Below, piece by piece: positions 8,994-18,736 of a stretch of 41,388 bases of DNA. The DNA comes from Flavobacteriales bacterium (lineage in GTDB: Bacteria > Bacteroidota > Bacteroidia > Flavobacteriales > Flavobacteriaceae): positions 1-41,388 of the forward strand of contig SGZG01000010.1 of assembly GCA_004214185.1 (NCBI GenBank), in the 5' to 3' direction. How positions within the stretch are numbered: position 1 is the first letter of the stretch; each line of letters opens with the position of its first letter. The position numbers and the translations under genes are program-made. The notes under the pieces are model-generated. The model saw only the letters and a list, made by a program, of their open reading frames with translations, was not told the origin of the DNA and ran no database searches.

Positions 8994-11507
8994 ATGAAAA
9001 TTATTTATAGCTTATTTCTATTTCTAAGTATAAATTTATTTTCTCAGGAAATATATGATCTTGAATATTATTTTGGAGAAGATTATAAGAACTTCAATGA
9101 AGATATTCCAAAACCAAGTGATTTTTTACTTAATGGTAAAGAAGTTGGATCCTCTCACGTTAGTCATGACAGATTAATTCAATATATGTATGCGTTAGCA
9201 AACGCATCAAAAAGAATAGATATTGAAAATAGAGGTTTTTCATATGAGGGAAGACCTTTAGTTTTACTTACAATAACATCAGAAGAAAATCATGATAACT
9301 TAATAAAATTCAAAAGAAGTCATATAGACTATATTGATGGTAAATCAGATAATAAATCTTCTAATTTTTATAATAGACCAGTAGTAATATATCAAGGCTA
9401 TTCAATTCATGGTAATGAACCTAGTGGAAGTAATGCAGCTATGTTGTATGCCTACTATTTGGCCTCTTCAAATTCAGATGATGTAAAAAATCAATTAAAG
9501 AATTCCATTATTCTATTAGATCCCTCTCTTAATCCTGATGGCCTACAAAGATTTGCTAATTGGGTTAATACAAATAAAAGCCAAAATCTAAATTCAGACA
9601 GTAATGACAGAGAATTTAACGAACATTGGCCACGTGGAAGAACAAATCACTATTGGTTTGACATGAATCGTGACTGGTTACCTACTCAATTACCGGAATC
9701 CAAAGTTAGAATAAAAACATTTCAAGATTGGTATCCAAATGTTTTAACTGATCATCACGAAATGGGGACTAATTCTACTTTTTTTTATCAACCAGGAATA
9801 CCTTCTAGAGTAAATCCACTAACTCCAAAAAAAAACCAAGAGTTAACTGCTAAAATTGGCAAATACCATGAAAGTATATTGAGTAAAAACGGATCGTTTT
9901 TCTACAGTGAAGAAGACTATGATGACTTTTACTATGGAAAAGGTTCTACTTATCCAGATATTAATGGTGGAATTGGAATTTTATTTGAACAAGGTAGTTC
10001 AAGAGGACATCTTCAAGAAAGTATAAATGGAAATATTTCGTTTCCATTTACGATCAAAAATCAATTATTAACATCAATTTCAACTTTGAAGGCTTCTGTT
10101 GATTTAAAAAAAGAATTATTTGATTATCAGAGAGAATTTTTTAATTCAAATAAACATAACAGAAATGAGTATCTAATAGTAGGTGACCAACATGATAGAT
10201 CAAAACTTTATCACTTCCATGAAATTTTAAAAACCCATAATATAATTACAAAAAAATTAGATGAAGATAAAATTGTAAATGGAATAAAATTTAAAAAAAA
10301 TAATTCTTTTTTAATTCCGAAAGATCAGAGAAATTCAAGATTATTAAACGCGATGATTAATAATCAAACTTCTTTTAGGGACAGTTTATTCTATGATGTT
10401 TCAGCTTGGTCATTTTTACACTCTTTTAATCTTGAACATACATATATCAAATCAAATGAAAAATTTAACGAATTTAATTTTTCCAAACCAGTTGGATCAA
10501 TAATATCAAAAAGTGATTATGCATACGTATTCCGCTGGAACGATTATTACTCACCAAAGGCTCTTTATAAACTTTTATCTCATGGTTTGAATATTAAAGT
10601 TTCAACTGATAAGTTCACCATTGAAAACAATAACTTTAGCTATGGTTCCATTCTTGTTCCTGTTTCAAATCAAAATAAGAGCATCAATGAAATTAATAAT
10701 ATTATTGAGGAAATTTCAAATGAAACAGGAGTAAATTTTTATGGTTTTAATACTAGCAAAACAAATGGAATTGATCTTGGAAGTAATGATTTTAAAAAAA
10801 TTAATTTGCCTAAAATCGGTTTAATTGTTGGAGACGGAGTTTCAAGTTATGATGCTGGTGAAATTTGGCACCTCATGGATACCAGGTATGAGATTCCAAT
10901 AACAAAGCTCAAATATAATTCCCTATCAAAAATTGATTTGAGTAAATACAATGCTCTAATTTTTGTTAATGGATCCTATGGAGATAAAAATACTATTGAA
11001 AAATTAAAGAACTGGGTTAAAAATGGTGGTAATTTAATTGGTTTTAGAAATGCAACTAAATGGCTTAACAGCAATGATTTTATCAAACTGGATTTTATTG
11101 AAAATACTGCGGTTCCAAAAGATGTGAAATTTATTGATAAAAATAAATTTTACGGAGCACAATTAACTAGCGGTGCTATTTTTAATGTCAAATTAGATTT
11201 AAGTCATCCAGTTAATTACGGATATCATAAAGAAGATTTATCAATTTTCAGAAATACCAACATATATTTAAAAAATGATAAACTAAGTTTCAACAATCCA
11301 ATAAAATATTCAAAAGAGAATTCGCTAGTTAGTGGATATATATCAAAACTTAATTACAAATCAATTCTAAATTCAAGACCTTTTGTTAGCTCAAGACTTA
11401 ATAAAGGTCGTGTAAGTGTTTTTACTGATAATACAAACTTTAGAGCCTTTTGGTATGGAACAAATAAACTAATGATTAATACAATTTTCTTTGGAAAATT
11501 GATGTAA
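8994..11507 (+). CDS. Secreted M14 zinc carboxypeptidase with C-terminal amidotransferase-like domain
   Basis: This 837-residue protein has a signal peptide (about residues 1-18, ending FSQ) and an M14 carboxypeptidase domain (about 45-380). Zinc-site motifs are HGNEPSG (His and Glu) and TDHHEMG (third His), with the catalytic Glu in ILFEQGSSRG. After a linker, about residues 600-700 form a class-I glutamine-amidotransferase-like fold: KIGLIVGDGVSSYDAGEIWH and YNALIFVNGSYGD, then GGNLIGFRNAT. Catalytic Cys-His residues are not evident there, so this domain is probably structural or ligand-binding. The protein likely digests peptides in the periplasm or outside the cell. It ends one base short of the convergent desaturase gene. 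Confidence 0.9.
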   Translation: MKIIYSLFLFLSINLFSQEIYDLEYYFGEDYKNFNEDIPKPSDFLLNGKEVGSSHVSHDRLIQYMYALANASKRIDIENRGFSYEGRPLVLLTITSEENHDNLIKFKRSHIDYIDGKSDNKSSNFYNRPVVIYQGYSIHGNEPSGSNAAMLYAYYLASSNSDDVKNQLKNSIILLDPSLNPDGLQRFANWVNTNKSQNLNSDSNDREFNEHWPRGRTNHYWFDMNRDWLPTQLPESKVRIKTFQDWYPNVLTDHHEMGTNSTFFYQPGIPSRVNPLTPKKNQELTAKIGKYHESILSKNGSFFYSEEDYDDFYYGKGSTYPDINGGIGILFEQGSSRGHLQESINGNISFPFTIKNQLLTSISTLKASVDLKKELFDYQREFFNSNKHNRNEYLIVGDQHDRSKLYHFHEILKTHNIITKKLDEDKIVNGIKFKKNNSFLIPKDQRNSRLLNAMINNQTSFRDSLFYDVSAWSFLHSFNLEHTYIKSNEKFNEFNFSKPVGSIISKSDYAYVFRWNDYYSPKALYKLLSHGLNIKVSTDKFTIENNNFSYGSILVPVSNQNKSINEINNIIEEISNETGVNFYGFNTSKTNGIDLGSNDFKKINLPKIGLIVGDGVSSYDAGEIWHLMDTRYEIPITKLKYNSLSKIDLSKYNALIFVNGSYGDKNTIEKLKNWVKNGGNLIGFRNATKWLNSNDFIKLDFIENTAVPKDVKFIDKNKFYGAQLTSGAIFNVKLDLSHPVNYGYHKEDLSIFRNTNIYLKNDKLSFNNPIKYSKENSLVSGYISKLNYKSILNSRPFVSSRLNKGRVSVFTDNTNFRAFWYGTNKLMINTIFFGKLM

Positions 11508-11508
11508 T

Positions 11509-12336
11509 CTACTTATTTGTAGGCGCTTTGGATTTCTCGAAAGGTCTGTATAATAAATTTTTTATACTTCCATTTTCTTCTTCATTAAAAAAAGTATCAA
11601 CACCATATATAATTTTTGATGGATTCAAAGTTTTAAAAGTACCAAATAACCTATCCCAGAAAGAGAAAATATTTCCATAGTTCGAATCTGTATATGGCAT
11701 AACATAATGATGATGAACTTTATGCATATTGGGGGTTACAATAAAAAAACTCAAATATTTATCAAAAGAAGGATTTATATTGATGTTTGCATGATTAAAT
11801 TGTGATAAAATAACTGACAGAGATTGATATAGAAAAACCAGCCCCATATTTGCTCCAAGGAGTGCTACACCCATTAATGTAAAAAGATATCTAACTACAC
11901 TTTCAAATGGATGATGTCTATTAGCGGTGGTGGTATCAACTTTATGATCAGAATGATGAACCAAGTGAATTTTCCACAAAAATTTTACTTTGTGTTGTAC
12001 ATAATGAGGTAAATATGCTCCGATTAAATCAAGTAATAATATACCAAGAATAATATACAGTGAAAGTGGTAAAGAATCATAAAAGTTTAATAATCCAAAA
12101 TTATTTTCAACTACTAAGTCAGAAACTTTTAATAAAACAAAGGCAAGGGAAAAATTTACAAGTACTGTGGTGAAAGTGAAGAAAAAATTGGGCATAGCAT
12201 GCCTAAATTTTTTATAATTAAAATTGAATAATGGTATGATAGCTTCTATTGACCAAAAAAATGTTATTCCTCCAATCAGTATAATTGATCTATGAAGCGA
12301 AGATATGTTTTCAAAGTATGTGATTATTTCGTTCAT
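11509..12336 (-). CDS. Fatty acid hydroxylase / sterol desaturase family membrane protein
   Basis: This 275-residue integral membrane di-iron enzyme has four or five transmembrane segments and the clustered histidines of the FA_hydroxylase superfamily: HYVQH, then HLVHHSDHKVD and NRHHPFE, then HKVHHHY near the C-terminus. Members hydroxylate or desaturate fatty acyl chains, sterols or carotenoids; the substrate here cannot be told. In flavobacteria such proteins are often tied to lipid or carotenoid modification, but no pathway neighbours are present. It is divergent from the redoxin gene and convergent, one base apart, with the M14 gene. Confidence 0.88.
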   Translation of the reverse strand: MNEIITYFENISSLHRSIILIGGITFFWSIEAIIPLFNFNYKKFRHAMPNFFFTFTTVLVNFSLAFVLLKVSDLVVENNFGLLNFYDSLPLSLYIILGILLLDLIGAYLPHYVQHKVKFLWKIHLVHHSDHKVDTTTANRHHPFESVVRYLFTLMGVALLGANMGLVFLYQSLSVILSQFNHANININPSFDKYLSFFIVTPNMHKVHHHYVMPYTDSNYGNIFSFWDRLFGTFKTLNPSKIIYGVDTFFNEEENGSIKNLLYRPFEKSKAPTNK

Positions 12337-12375
12337 TATCCTTTAAAATTAAGTGCAATTTATGTAAAATAGATT

Positions 12376-12383
12376 TAAATTTG
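12376..12383 (+). promoter_or_regulatory. Candidate -7 element for redoxin gene
   Basis: TAAATTTG, a perfect TAnnTTTG, 16 bases before the ATG at 12399. No -33 TTG at standard spacing. Confidence 0.35.
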
Positions 12384-12398
12384 AAATAAATATATGTT

Positions 12399-12956
12399 AT
12401 GGCAAGAACACCCTCTGTAATGGTTCCTCTTGGTTTTAAAGCCCCAAAGTTTGAACTATTGGACGTAGTATCTAATACAGTCTTAAAATCAGAAAATCTC
12501 TTTGGAAAAAAAGCAACAATGATTATGTTTATATGTAATCATTGTCCATTTGTTAAATATGTCAATAAACAAATTGTAGAAATAGCAAATACTTATGATA
12601 GTTTAGGAATAAGCTTTATAGCAATCTCAAGTAATGATATTGTTAATTATCCCGAAGATTCACCTGAAAAAATGAAAAAAGTAGCAAGTATAGAAAATTA
12701 TTCTTTTCCTTATTTGTATGATGAATCACAAGATGTGGCTAAAGCATATGATGCTGCATGCACACCAGATTTTTTTGTGTTTAATTCAAACGAAGAATTG
12801 GTATATAGAGGACAACTGGACGATTCCAGGCCTGGTAATGATATTCCGATTAGTGGAAAAGATATAATAAATGTTTTTGAATGTATTTTAAGTTCGAAGC
12901 CGATAACAATAAATCAAAAACCCAGCATTGGATGCAATATTAAATGGAAAAGTTAA
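12399..12956 (+). CDS. Thioredoxin-like (redoxin) family protein
   Basis: This 185-residue thioredoxin-fold protein has a CNHC active site (CxxC inside MFICNHCPFVKYV, about residues 45-57), preceded by the redoxin start VPLGFKAPKFELLD. The family (thioredoxin family protein related to peroxiredoxin/TlpA types) is common in Bacteroidota. A cis-Pro context lies at CTPDFFVF. It has no signal peptide, so a cytosolic thiol-disulfide role is likely, though the partner is unknown. Its TAA stop interlocks with the stop of the convergent immunophilin gene (shared TTAA, 12953-12956). Confidence 0.87.
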   Translation: MARTPSVMVPLGFKAPKFELLDVVSNTVLKSENLFGKKATMIMFICNHCPFVKYVNKQIVEIANTYDSLGISFIAISSNDIVNYPEDSPEKMKKVASIENYSFPYLYDESQDVAKAYDAACTPDFFVFNSNEELVYRGQLDDSRPGNDIPISGKDIINVFECILSSKPITINQKPSIGCNIKWKS

Positions 12957-13876
12957 AGTAATTCAACTTCAAAAATTAGAGTTGCATTTGGAGGAATTAC
13001 TCCACCTGCCCCAGCTTCTCCATAGGCTAAGTTAGATGGTATTACAAACTTGGCTTTATCTCCTTTTTTTAATAACATAATTCCCTCATCCCAACCTGGT
13101 ATTACTTGTCCTATACCAACATTAAACTCAATGGGTTGATTTCTTTTATATGATGAATCAAAAACAGTTTCATCTATTAACATACCTTTATAGTGTACTT
13201 TTACTGAGTCTCCTTTATCTGGAGACTTTCCTTTACCATTAGAAATAATATTATATCTAAGACCTGAGCTGGTAACTTTGAATCCTTTAGAAATATTCTC
13301 AATTATTTGTTTTTCTTTAAGAAGCTTTTCTTTAATTTCTTTTTTTCTTTTCTCTGTAAATAATTTGAAATTTGTTACAGAATTCCAATTTTTTGCTTCT
13401 TCACCAACTCTAATTATTGAGCAAGTTTCAATTGAATCATCTTGTTTAATATTATTAACAATTTCTTGGCCTTCAATAACTTCTCCAAAAACAGTGTGTT
13501 TGTTATCAAGCCATGGAGTTGGAACATGGGTGATAAAAAATTGACTTCCGTTAGTTGACTTACCTGAGTTTGCCATAGAAAGAATTCCAGGTTTGTCATG
13601 TCTTAAATCATTATGAAATTCATCATCAAACTTATAACCCGGGTCACCAGTTCCTGTTCCTAGAGGGCAACCCGTTTGAATCATAAAATCAGGTATTACT
13701 CTATGAAACTTCAATCCATCATAATAAGGAGAGTTAGCAGGTTTGTGAGAATTTTTGACTAAACCCTCACTTAGGTTAATAAAATTTGCAACTGTTCCGG
13801 GAGTTTTATCATAATGTAAAACTAAAGTGATATCACCTTTATTAGTTTTAATTTTTGCGTATATACCATCTTCCAT
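12953..13876 (-). CDS. Dual-family immunophilin: cyclophilin-FKBP fusion prolyl isomerase
   Basis: This 307-residue protein fuses two unrelated peptidyl-prolyl isomerase folds. Residues 1-165 are a cyclophilin with the catalytic FHRVIPDFMIQTG (Arg59), SQFFIT (Gln112) and the PWLDNKHTVFG loop (Trp122, His127). About 165-205 is a charged linker. Residues 205-307 are an FKBP domain: VKVHYKGMLIDETVFDSS, VIPGWDEG and LAYGEAGAGGVIPPNATLIF. Key residues of both sites are present, so both domains are probably active. No signal peptide is visible, pointing to the cytosol. It follows recQ in the same direction after a 68-base gap. Such fusions are known as dual-family immunophilins in a few bacteria, including flavobacteria, and in Toxoplasma. 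Confidence 0.95.
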   Translation of the reverse strand: MEDGIYAKIKTNKGDITLVLHYDKTPGTVANFINLSEGLVKNSHKPANSPYYDGLKFHRVIPDFMIQTGCPLGTGTGDPGYKFDDEFHNDLRHDKPGILSMANSGKSTNGSQFFITHVPTPWLDNKHTVFGEVIEGQEIVNNIKQDDSIETCSIIRVGEEAKNWNSVTNFKLFTEKRKKEIKEKLLKEKQIIENISKGFKVTSSGLRYNIISNGKGKSPDKGDSVKVHYKGMLIDETVFDSSYKRNQPIEFNVGIGQVIPGWDEGIMLLKKGDKAKFVIPSNLAYGEAGAGGVIPPNATLIFEVELL

Positions 13877-13944
13877 AAATGTGATTTTTTAAATGAAGCC
13901 GCAAGATAAATTAAACTTTAAAAATAATGGCATATTATTTTTTT

Positions 13945-16134
13945 TTAATTTGAAATATCATTTATAAATTTTAATCTGTATAATCTTAAATCAGATTCTT
14001 CATATTCATCTTCAAACTCTTCAATCGCAAGATTAATATCGTCTGACTCAGTGTCAATAAAAAAATCATACAATTCCTGCTGTTGATCCTCATCAAAAAA
14101 ATCATCAATCATGTAATCTATATTTATTTTTGTGCCTGAAAATACTATTTTTTCAAGTTCATTAATCATTTCTAAAATTTCCAAACCTTTATTATCTGCT
14201 ATGTCTTCGAGTGGCATTTTTCTATCGATACTTTGTATAAGAAACATTTTTAGAGAAGAATTTAAACCACTGGATTTTATAATCAAATCTTCAGGTCTTA
14301 TAATATCATTATCATCAACATAATCAGAGATAATTTTTAAAAATGAGTCACCAAATTTCCTTGCTTTACCTTCCCCTACCCCATTTATATTTTTTAATTC
14401 ATCTATTGTTATAGGATATTTAAGTGACATTTCTTCTAAGGAAGATTCTTGAAAAATAACGTAGGGTGGAACTTTTTTCAATTTAGCTACTTTTTTCCTC
14501 TCAGAAAAAAGTATTTTTAGAAGATTTTTATCGTTAATTGATTTCAAGTTGTGATTTACTTTTATGTTCAAATCTGAAACACGGTTGTGATTTTCAGTAA
14601 TAAAAAAATCAGAAGGATTAGAAAGGTATTTTTCAGAAAACTCATTTAATTTTAAAACACCATAAGATTCAATGTTTTTATTTAAAATTTTATTTACTAA
14701 CATGTGTCTGATTAATGAATTCCAAAAGCTAGAATCTTTTTCTTTACCATAACCAAAAAGTTCGTTAGAAATAACATTATGAGATCTTAAAAGATTGTTT
14801 TCCCTACCTATTAAATAAGAGACAAGATCTTTAGTTCTATATTGTTCTTTTGTATGCTTAATTAATTTTAAAACTTTTAAAACATCTTGATTAACCTTTA
14901 TTTTTGGTTTTGGATTTTTCATATTATCGTCCATCATTGCCCCTTCACCATTAATTTCGTCAAAATCTTCACCAAAATAGTTCAATAAAAATTTTCTTCT
15001 TGACATAGAAGTCTCTGCATATGCAGCAACTTCATCTAATAATGCAAAATTTTGTTCCTGTTCAGCAACAGGTTTTCCAGACATGAACTTCTCTAATTTT
15101 TCAATATCCTTGTGAGAATAAAAAGTCAAACAATGTCCATCCCCACCATCTCTTCCAGCTCTACCAGTCTCCTGATAATAACTCTCCAGACTCTTTGGAA
15201 TATCATAATGAATAACAAACCTAACATCTGGTTTGTCAATACCCATTCCAAAGGCAATAGTAGCCACGATTACATCACACTCCTCCATTAAAAACATATC
15301 TTGATTTTTGACTCTTACTTTTGAGTCTAAACCAGCATGATAAGGAAGAGCATTAATATTATTTAATTGTAAAATTTGAGATAACTCATTTACACTTTTT
15401 CTTGATAAACAATATACAATTCCCGATTTTCCCTCTCTTTTTTTTATAAATGAAATGATATCTTTATTAATATCATCTGTCTTTTTTTTCACCTCATAAA
15501 ATAAATTAGGTCTATTAAATGAAGATTTAAAAACAACCGCATCTAATATTCCTAAATTTTTAATCATGTCTTCTTGAACTTTTTTTGTTGCTGTTGCTGT
15601 GAGTGCAATTATTGGTATATCAATTTTTATTCTATTCAATATGGATTTTAAATTTCTGTATTCTGGCCGAAAATCATGACCCCACTCAGAAATGCAATGA
15701 GCTTCATCTACTGCTAAAAAGGATATGTTTGCTCTACTTAAAAAATCAATATATTCCTTTTTGGCTAAAGATTCAGGAGCAACATATAATAATTTAGTAA
15801 TACCATTTTTAATGTCATCCTTTACATTGGCAATTTGTGAATTATTTAAGGATGAATTTAAGACATGTGCAATTCCATCATTAGAGTAGAGACTTCTAAT
15901 TACATCAACTTGATTCTTCATTAAAGCAATCAGAGGAGATACTACTAAAGCTGTTCCCTTGGACAATAAAGCAGGCAATTGAAAGCAAAGTGACTTGCCT
16001 GCTCCTGTAGGCATAATCACCATCAAACTGTTTTTGTTTAAAAGAGTTGAGATTATTTTTTCTTGTTGTCCCTTAAACTTTGAAAATCCAAATATATTTT
16101 TTAATTCTTTATTTAAGTCTAATTTTAGTGACAT
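13945..16134 (-). CDS. recQ: ATP-dependent DNA helicase RecQ
   Basis: This 729-residue 3'-5' helicase acts in recombination and replication repair. The helicase core (about 10-340) has MPTGAGKS (Walker A, Lys47), VDEAHCISEWGHDFRPEY (DEAH plus aromatic-rich loop) and GRAGRDGGDGHC (motif VI). The RQC region begins at SRRKFLLNYFGEDF (about 375-390), and an HRDC domain follows (about 540-615, ending in the INGVGEGKARKFG helix-hairpin). A roughly 110-residue acidic C-terminal extension completes it. The four cysteines that bind zinc in E. coli RecQ are absent from the YFGE region. It is divergent from kdsD, next to kdsD-tatC-lptB, an order seen widely in Bacteroidota. Confidence 0.95.
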   Translation of the reverse strand: MSLKLDLNKELKNIFGFSKFKGQQEKIISTLLNKNSLMVIMPTGAGKSLCFQLPALLSKGTALVVSPLIALMKNQVDVIRSLYSNDGIAHVLNSSLNNSQIANVKDDIKNGITKLLYVAPESLAKKEYIDFLSRANISFLAVDEAHCISEWGHDFRPEYRNLKSILNRIKIDIPIIALTATATKKVQEDMIKNLGILDAVVFKSSFNRPNLFYEVKKKTDDINKDIISFIKKREGKSGIVYCLSRKSVNELSQILQLNNINALPYHAGLDSKVRVKNQDMFLMEECDVIVATIAFGMGIDKPDVRFVIHYDIPKSLESYYQETGRAGRDGGDGHCLTFYSHKDIEKLEKFMSGKPVAEQEQNFALLDEVAAYAETSMSRRKFLLNYFGEDFDEINGEGAMMDDNMKNPKPKIKVNQDVLKVLKLIKHTKEQYRTKDLVSYLIGRENNLLRSHNVISNELFGYGKEKDSSFWNSLIRHMLVNKILNKNIESYGVLKLNEFSEKYLSNPSDFFITENHNRVSDLNIKVNHNLKSINDKNLLKILFSERKKVAKLKKVPPYVIFQESSLEEMSLKYPITIDELKNINGVGEGKARKFGDSFLKIISDYVDDNDIIRPEDLIIKSSGLNSSLKMFLIQSIDRKMPLEDIADNKGLEILEMINELEKIVFSGTKINIDYMIDDFFDEDQQQELYDFFIDTESDDINLAIEEFEDEYEESDLRLYRLKFINDISN

Positions 16135-16158
16135 TAAATTTCTTAAACAGGTATTTTG

Positions 16159-16166
16159 TACCTTTG
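16159..16166 (+). promoter_or_regulatory. Candidate -7 element for kdsD-tatC-lptB
   Basis: TACCTTTG, a perfect TAnnTTTG, 43 bases before the TTG start of kdsD. There is no TTG at usual -33 spacing, so this is only suggestive. Confidence 0.35.
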
Positions 16167-16209
16167 TATCTTAAATATAACATTTTAAAGACGATTAAAA
16201 AAAACAAAC

Positions 16210-17175
16210 TTGAATCAGAAAAAAAATATTTTAGATATAGCAAAAGAATCTTTTAATAATCAAGGAAATTCCATTATCGCCTTGAATGATTTAATAAACG
16301 ATGATTTTGAAAAAGCTGTAAACACAATTTATAATTCTAGTGGAAGAGTTATTGTTAGCGGAATTGGAAAAAGTGCCATAATTGGAATGAAGATTGTGGC
16401 AACATTAAATTCAACAGGAACTCCATCTGTTTTTTTGCATGCTGCTGAAGCAATTCATGGTGATCTTGGGATTGTTCAGGAAAACGACATTATAATATTA
16501 ATTTCTAAGAGTGGAAATACCCCTGAAATTAAAAATCTTGTTCCCTTTTTAAAACAAAGATCTATTCCAATTATTTCAATAAACTCAAATAAAAATTCAT
16601 ATTTAGCTATTAATTCCAATTACTTTTTAAATTGTTTTGTTGAAAAAGAAGCATGTATAAACAATCTAGCACCAACAACAAGTACAACAGCGCAATTAGT
16701 AATTGGAGATGCATTAGCGATATGTTTATCTTATTTAAATGGATTTAGTGAAAAAGACTTTGCAAAACACCATCCTGGCGGAACCCTTGGAAAAAAGTTG
16801 TACTTAAAAGTAAGTGATATTCTAGATAATAATTTAAAACCTGAGCTTTCAAGAAATGATGATTTTAAAACTGTAATTGATACTATTTCTAAAAATCTTT
16901 TAGGAGCTGCTGTTGTGACAGAAAATAAAAAACCAGTTGGAATTATTACAGATGGAGATATTAGAAGAGCGTTCAACAAAAGTAAAAATATAAGTAAACT
17001 ACTTGCTAGTGATTTAATGTCGCTGAAACCTATAGAAATAAATTCTGGAATTTTGGCCACTAATGCACTAGATATTATGAACAAAAATAAAATAACCCAA
17101 TTAGTTGTAGTTGATAATGGTATGTATATTGGGTTAATTCACCTACATAACATCATAAAAGAAGGTCTAGTCTAA
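16210..17175 (+). CDS. kdsD: Arabinose-5-phosphate isomerase (KpsF/GutQ family)
   Basis: This enzyme converts ribulose-5-phosphate to arabinose-5-phosphate, the first step of Kdo synthesis for LPS. The 321 residues comprise an N-terminal SIS domain (about 30-165: VSGIGKSAIIGMKI, STGTPSVFLHAAEAIHGDLG, ISKSGNTPEI) and two C-terminal CBS domains (about 205-321, with GIITDGDIRRA). The active-site motif HHPGGTLGKKL is present. Start is TTG (16210); no in-frame ATG precedes the conserved region. Its TAA overlaps the ATG of tatC by one base, so kdsD-tatC-lptB form one translationally coupled operon. Confidence 0.94.
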   Translation: MNQKKNILDIAKESFNNQGNSIIALNDLINDDFEKAVNTIYNSSGRVIVSGIGKSAIIGMKIVATLNSTGTPSVFLHAAEAIHGDLGIVQENDIIILISKSGNTPEIKNLVPFLKQRSIPIISINSNKNSYLAINSNYFLNCFVEKEACINNLAPTTSTTAQLVIGDALAICLSYLNGFSEKDFAKHHPGGTLGKKLYLKVSDILDNNLKPELSRNDDFKTVIDTISKNLLGAAVVTENKKPVGIITDGDIRRAFNKSKNISKLLASDLMSLKPIEINSGILATNALDIMNKNKITQLVVVDNGMYIGLIHLHNIIKEGLV

Positions 17176-17993
17176 TGAAAGATAATAGTACTGATGAAAT
17201 GTCTTTTTTGGATCATCTTGAAGACTTAAGATGGCACCTAATAAGATCTGTAATGGCAATATTACTAACTGGATCTGTAGCTTTTTTAGCAAAGGACTTT
17301 ATTTTTGATCAGGTTCTTTTTGGTCCAAAAAAGGTAGATTTTTTTACATATGATCTACTTTGTAATATTTCTAATTTAATTGGATTTGATGATAGTTTCT
17401 GTATAAATGAAATGCCTTTTAGAATTCAAAGTAGAACTATGTCAGGGCAATTCTCAGCACATATATGGATGTCAGTCACTGCTGGATTTATATTGTCATT
17501 TCCATATGTTATTTATCAATTTTGGAGTTTTGTAAGTCCAGGTCTTTATGAAAATGAAAAAAGTAATGCTAAAGGATTTATATTTATTTCTTCATTTTTA
17601 TTTTTTTTAGGAGTTCTTTTTGGATATTACATAGTTACTCCACTCTCAATTAACTTTCTAGGTTCTTACAGTGTCAGTACACAGATTTTCAATGATTTTG
17701 ATTTAGATAGTTATGTTGGATTAGTTAGAGCTTCGGTAATTGCATCAGGTCTAATTTTTGAATTACCCATAATAGTCTATTTTCTAACTAAAATTGGTTT
17801 GGTAACACCTGAATTAATGATTAAATACAGAAAATTTGCTCTCATCATAGTTTTAACCTTATCTGCTATAATTACTCCACCTGACGTCGCAAGTCAAATA
17901 ATTGTTGCAATTCCAATAGTAATTCTATACCAAATAAGTATTTATATTTCTAGATTTGTTTTAAAGAAAGAAAATCAAAGTGTTGTAAAATGA
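17175..17993 (+). CDS. tatC: Sec-independent protein translocase TatC
   Basis: TatC is the signal-peptide receptor of the twin-arginine pathway in the inner membrane. The 272-residue protein begins with the family signature [15 protein letters not shown] (residues 11-25) and has six transmembrane segments; the loop [11 protein letters not shown] and PLSINFL are typical. An insertion of about 35 residues in the first periplasmic loop (about 48-85) makes it a little longer than E. coli TatC (258), as in other Bacteroidota. It overlaps kdsD by one base and lptB by four (ATGA), so it is translationally coupled to both. tatA is not in the window. Confidence 0.95.
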   Translation: MKDNSTDEMSFLDHLEDLRWHLIRSVMAILLTGSVAFLAKDFIFDQVLFGPKKVDFFTYDLLCNISNLIGFDDSFCINEMPFRIQSRTMSGQFSAHIWMSVTAGFILSFPYVIYQFWSFVSPGLYENEKSNAKGFIFISSFLFFLGVLFGYYIVTPLSINFLGSYSVSTQIFNDFDLDSYVGLVRASVIASGLIFELPIIVYFLTKIGLVTPELMIKYRKFALIIVLTLSAIITPPDVASQIIVAIPIVILYQISIYISRFVLKKENQSVVK

Positions 17994-18736
17994 AGTTAAA
18001 AGCTAAAGGATTATTCAAATCATATAAGGGTAGAAAAGTTGTTAACGACATTGAAATTGAAGTTAATCAAGGTGAAATTGTTGGTCTACTCGGACCAAAT
18101 GGGGCAGGAAAAACAACTAGTTTCTATATGATTGTTGGCCTAATCAAACCAGACGGTGGCATAATATCACTGGAAAATGATGAAATTACAAAATTACCTA
18201 TGTATTTGAGAGCAAAAAAAGGAATAGGTTATTTAGCACAAGAAGCTTCCGTTTTTAGAAAATTGTCTATTGAAGATAATATTAAAGCTGTTTTAGAGCT
18301 CACAAATCTGTCAAAAAAAGATCAAAACTCAAAACTTGAATCTTTGCTTGATGAATTTAACCTTCAAAAAATAAGAAATAGCAGAGGCGATTTACTTTCT
18401 GGAGGTGAAAGAAGAAGGACTGAAATCGCTAGAGCTTTAGCAACTGATCCAAAATTTGTTTTATTAGATGAACCTTTCGCCGGTGTAGATCCAATAGCAG
18501 TTGAAGACATTCAAAAAATAATATCACATTTAAAAGAAAGAAATATTGGAATTTTAATTACAGATCATAATGTTCAAGAAACTTTAGCCATTACAGACAG
18601 AACTTATTTGATGTTTGAAGGAAATATTTTAAAGTCTGGAAAACCTGAAGATTTAGCTAAAGATGAATTAGTTAGAAAGGTTTATCTAGGTCAAAATTTT
18701 GAATTTAGACAAAAGAAACTAAAGTATAAATCTTAA
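17990..18736 (+). CDS. lptB: LPS export ABC transporter ATPase LptB
   Basis: LptB powers extraction of LPS from the inner membrane with LptFG. The 248-residue ATPase has Walker [10 protein letters not shown] (about 39-47), the Q-loop VFRKLS region, signature LSGGERRR, Walker [14 protein letters not shown] and the switch DHNV. The LptB-diagnostic phrases [20 protein letters not shown] and [11 protein letters not shown] are present. The gene starts inside the tatC stop (ATGA) and its last 18 bases overlap the convergent pssA gene. Association with kdsD is functionally consistent, since both serve LPS. Confidence 0.95.
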   Translation: MKLKAKGLFKSYKGRKVVNDIEIEVNQGEIVGLLGPNGAGKTTSFYMIVGLIKPDGGIISLENDEITKLPMYLRAKKGIGYLAQEASVFRKLSIEDNIKAVLELTNLSKKDQNSKLESLLDEFNLQKIRNSRGDLLSGGERRRTEIARALATDPKFVLLDEPFAGVDPIAVEDIQKIISHLKERNIGILITDHNVQETLAITDRTYLMFEGNILKSGKPEDLAKDELVRKVYLGQNFEFRQKKLKYKS

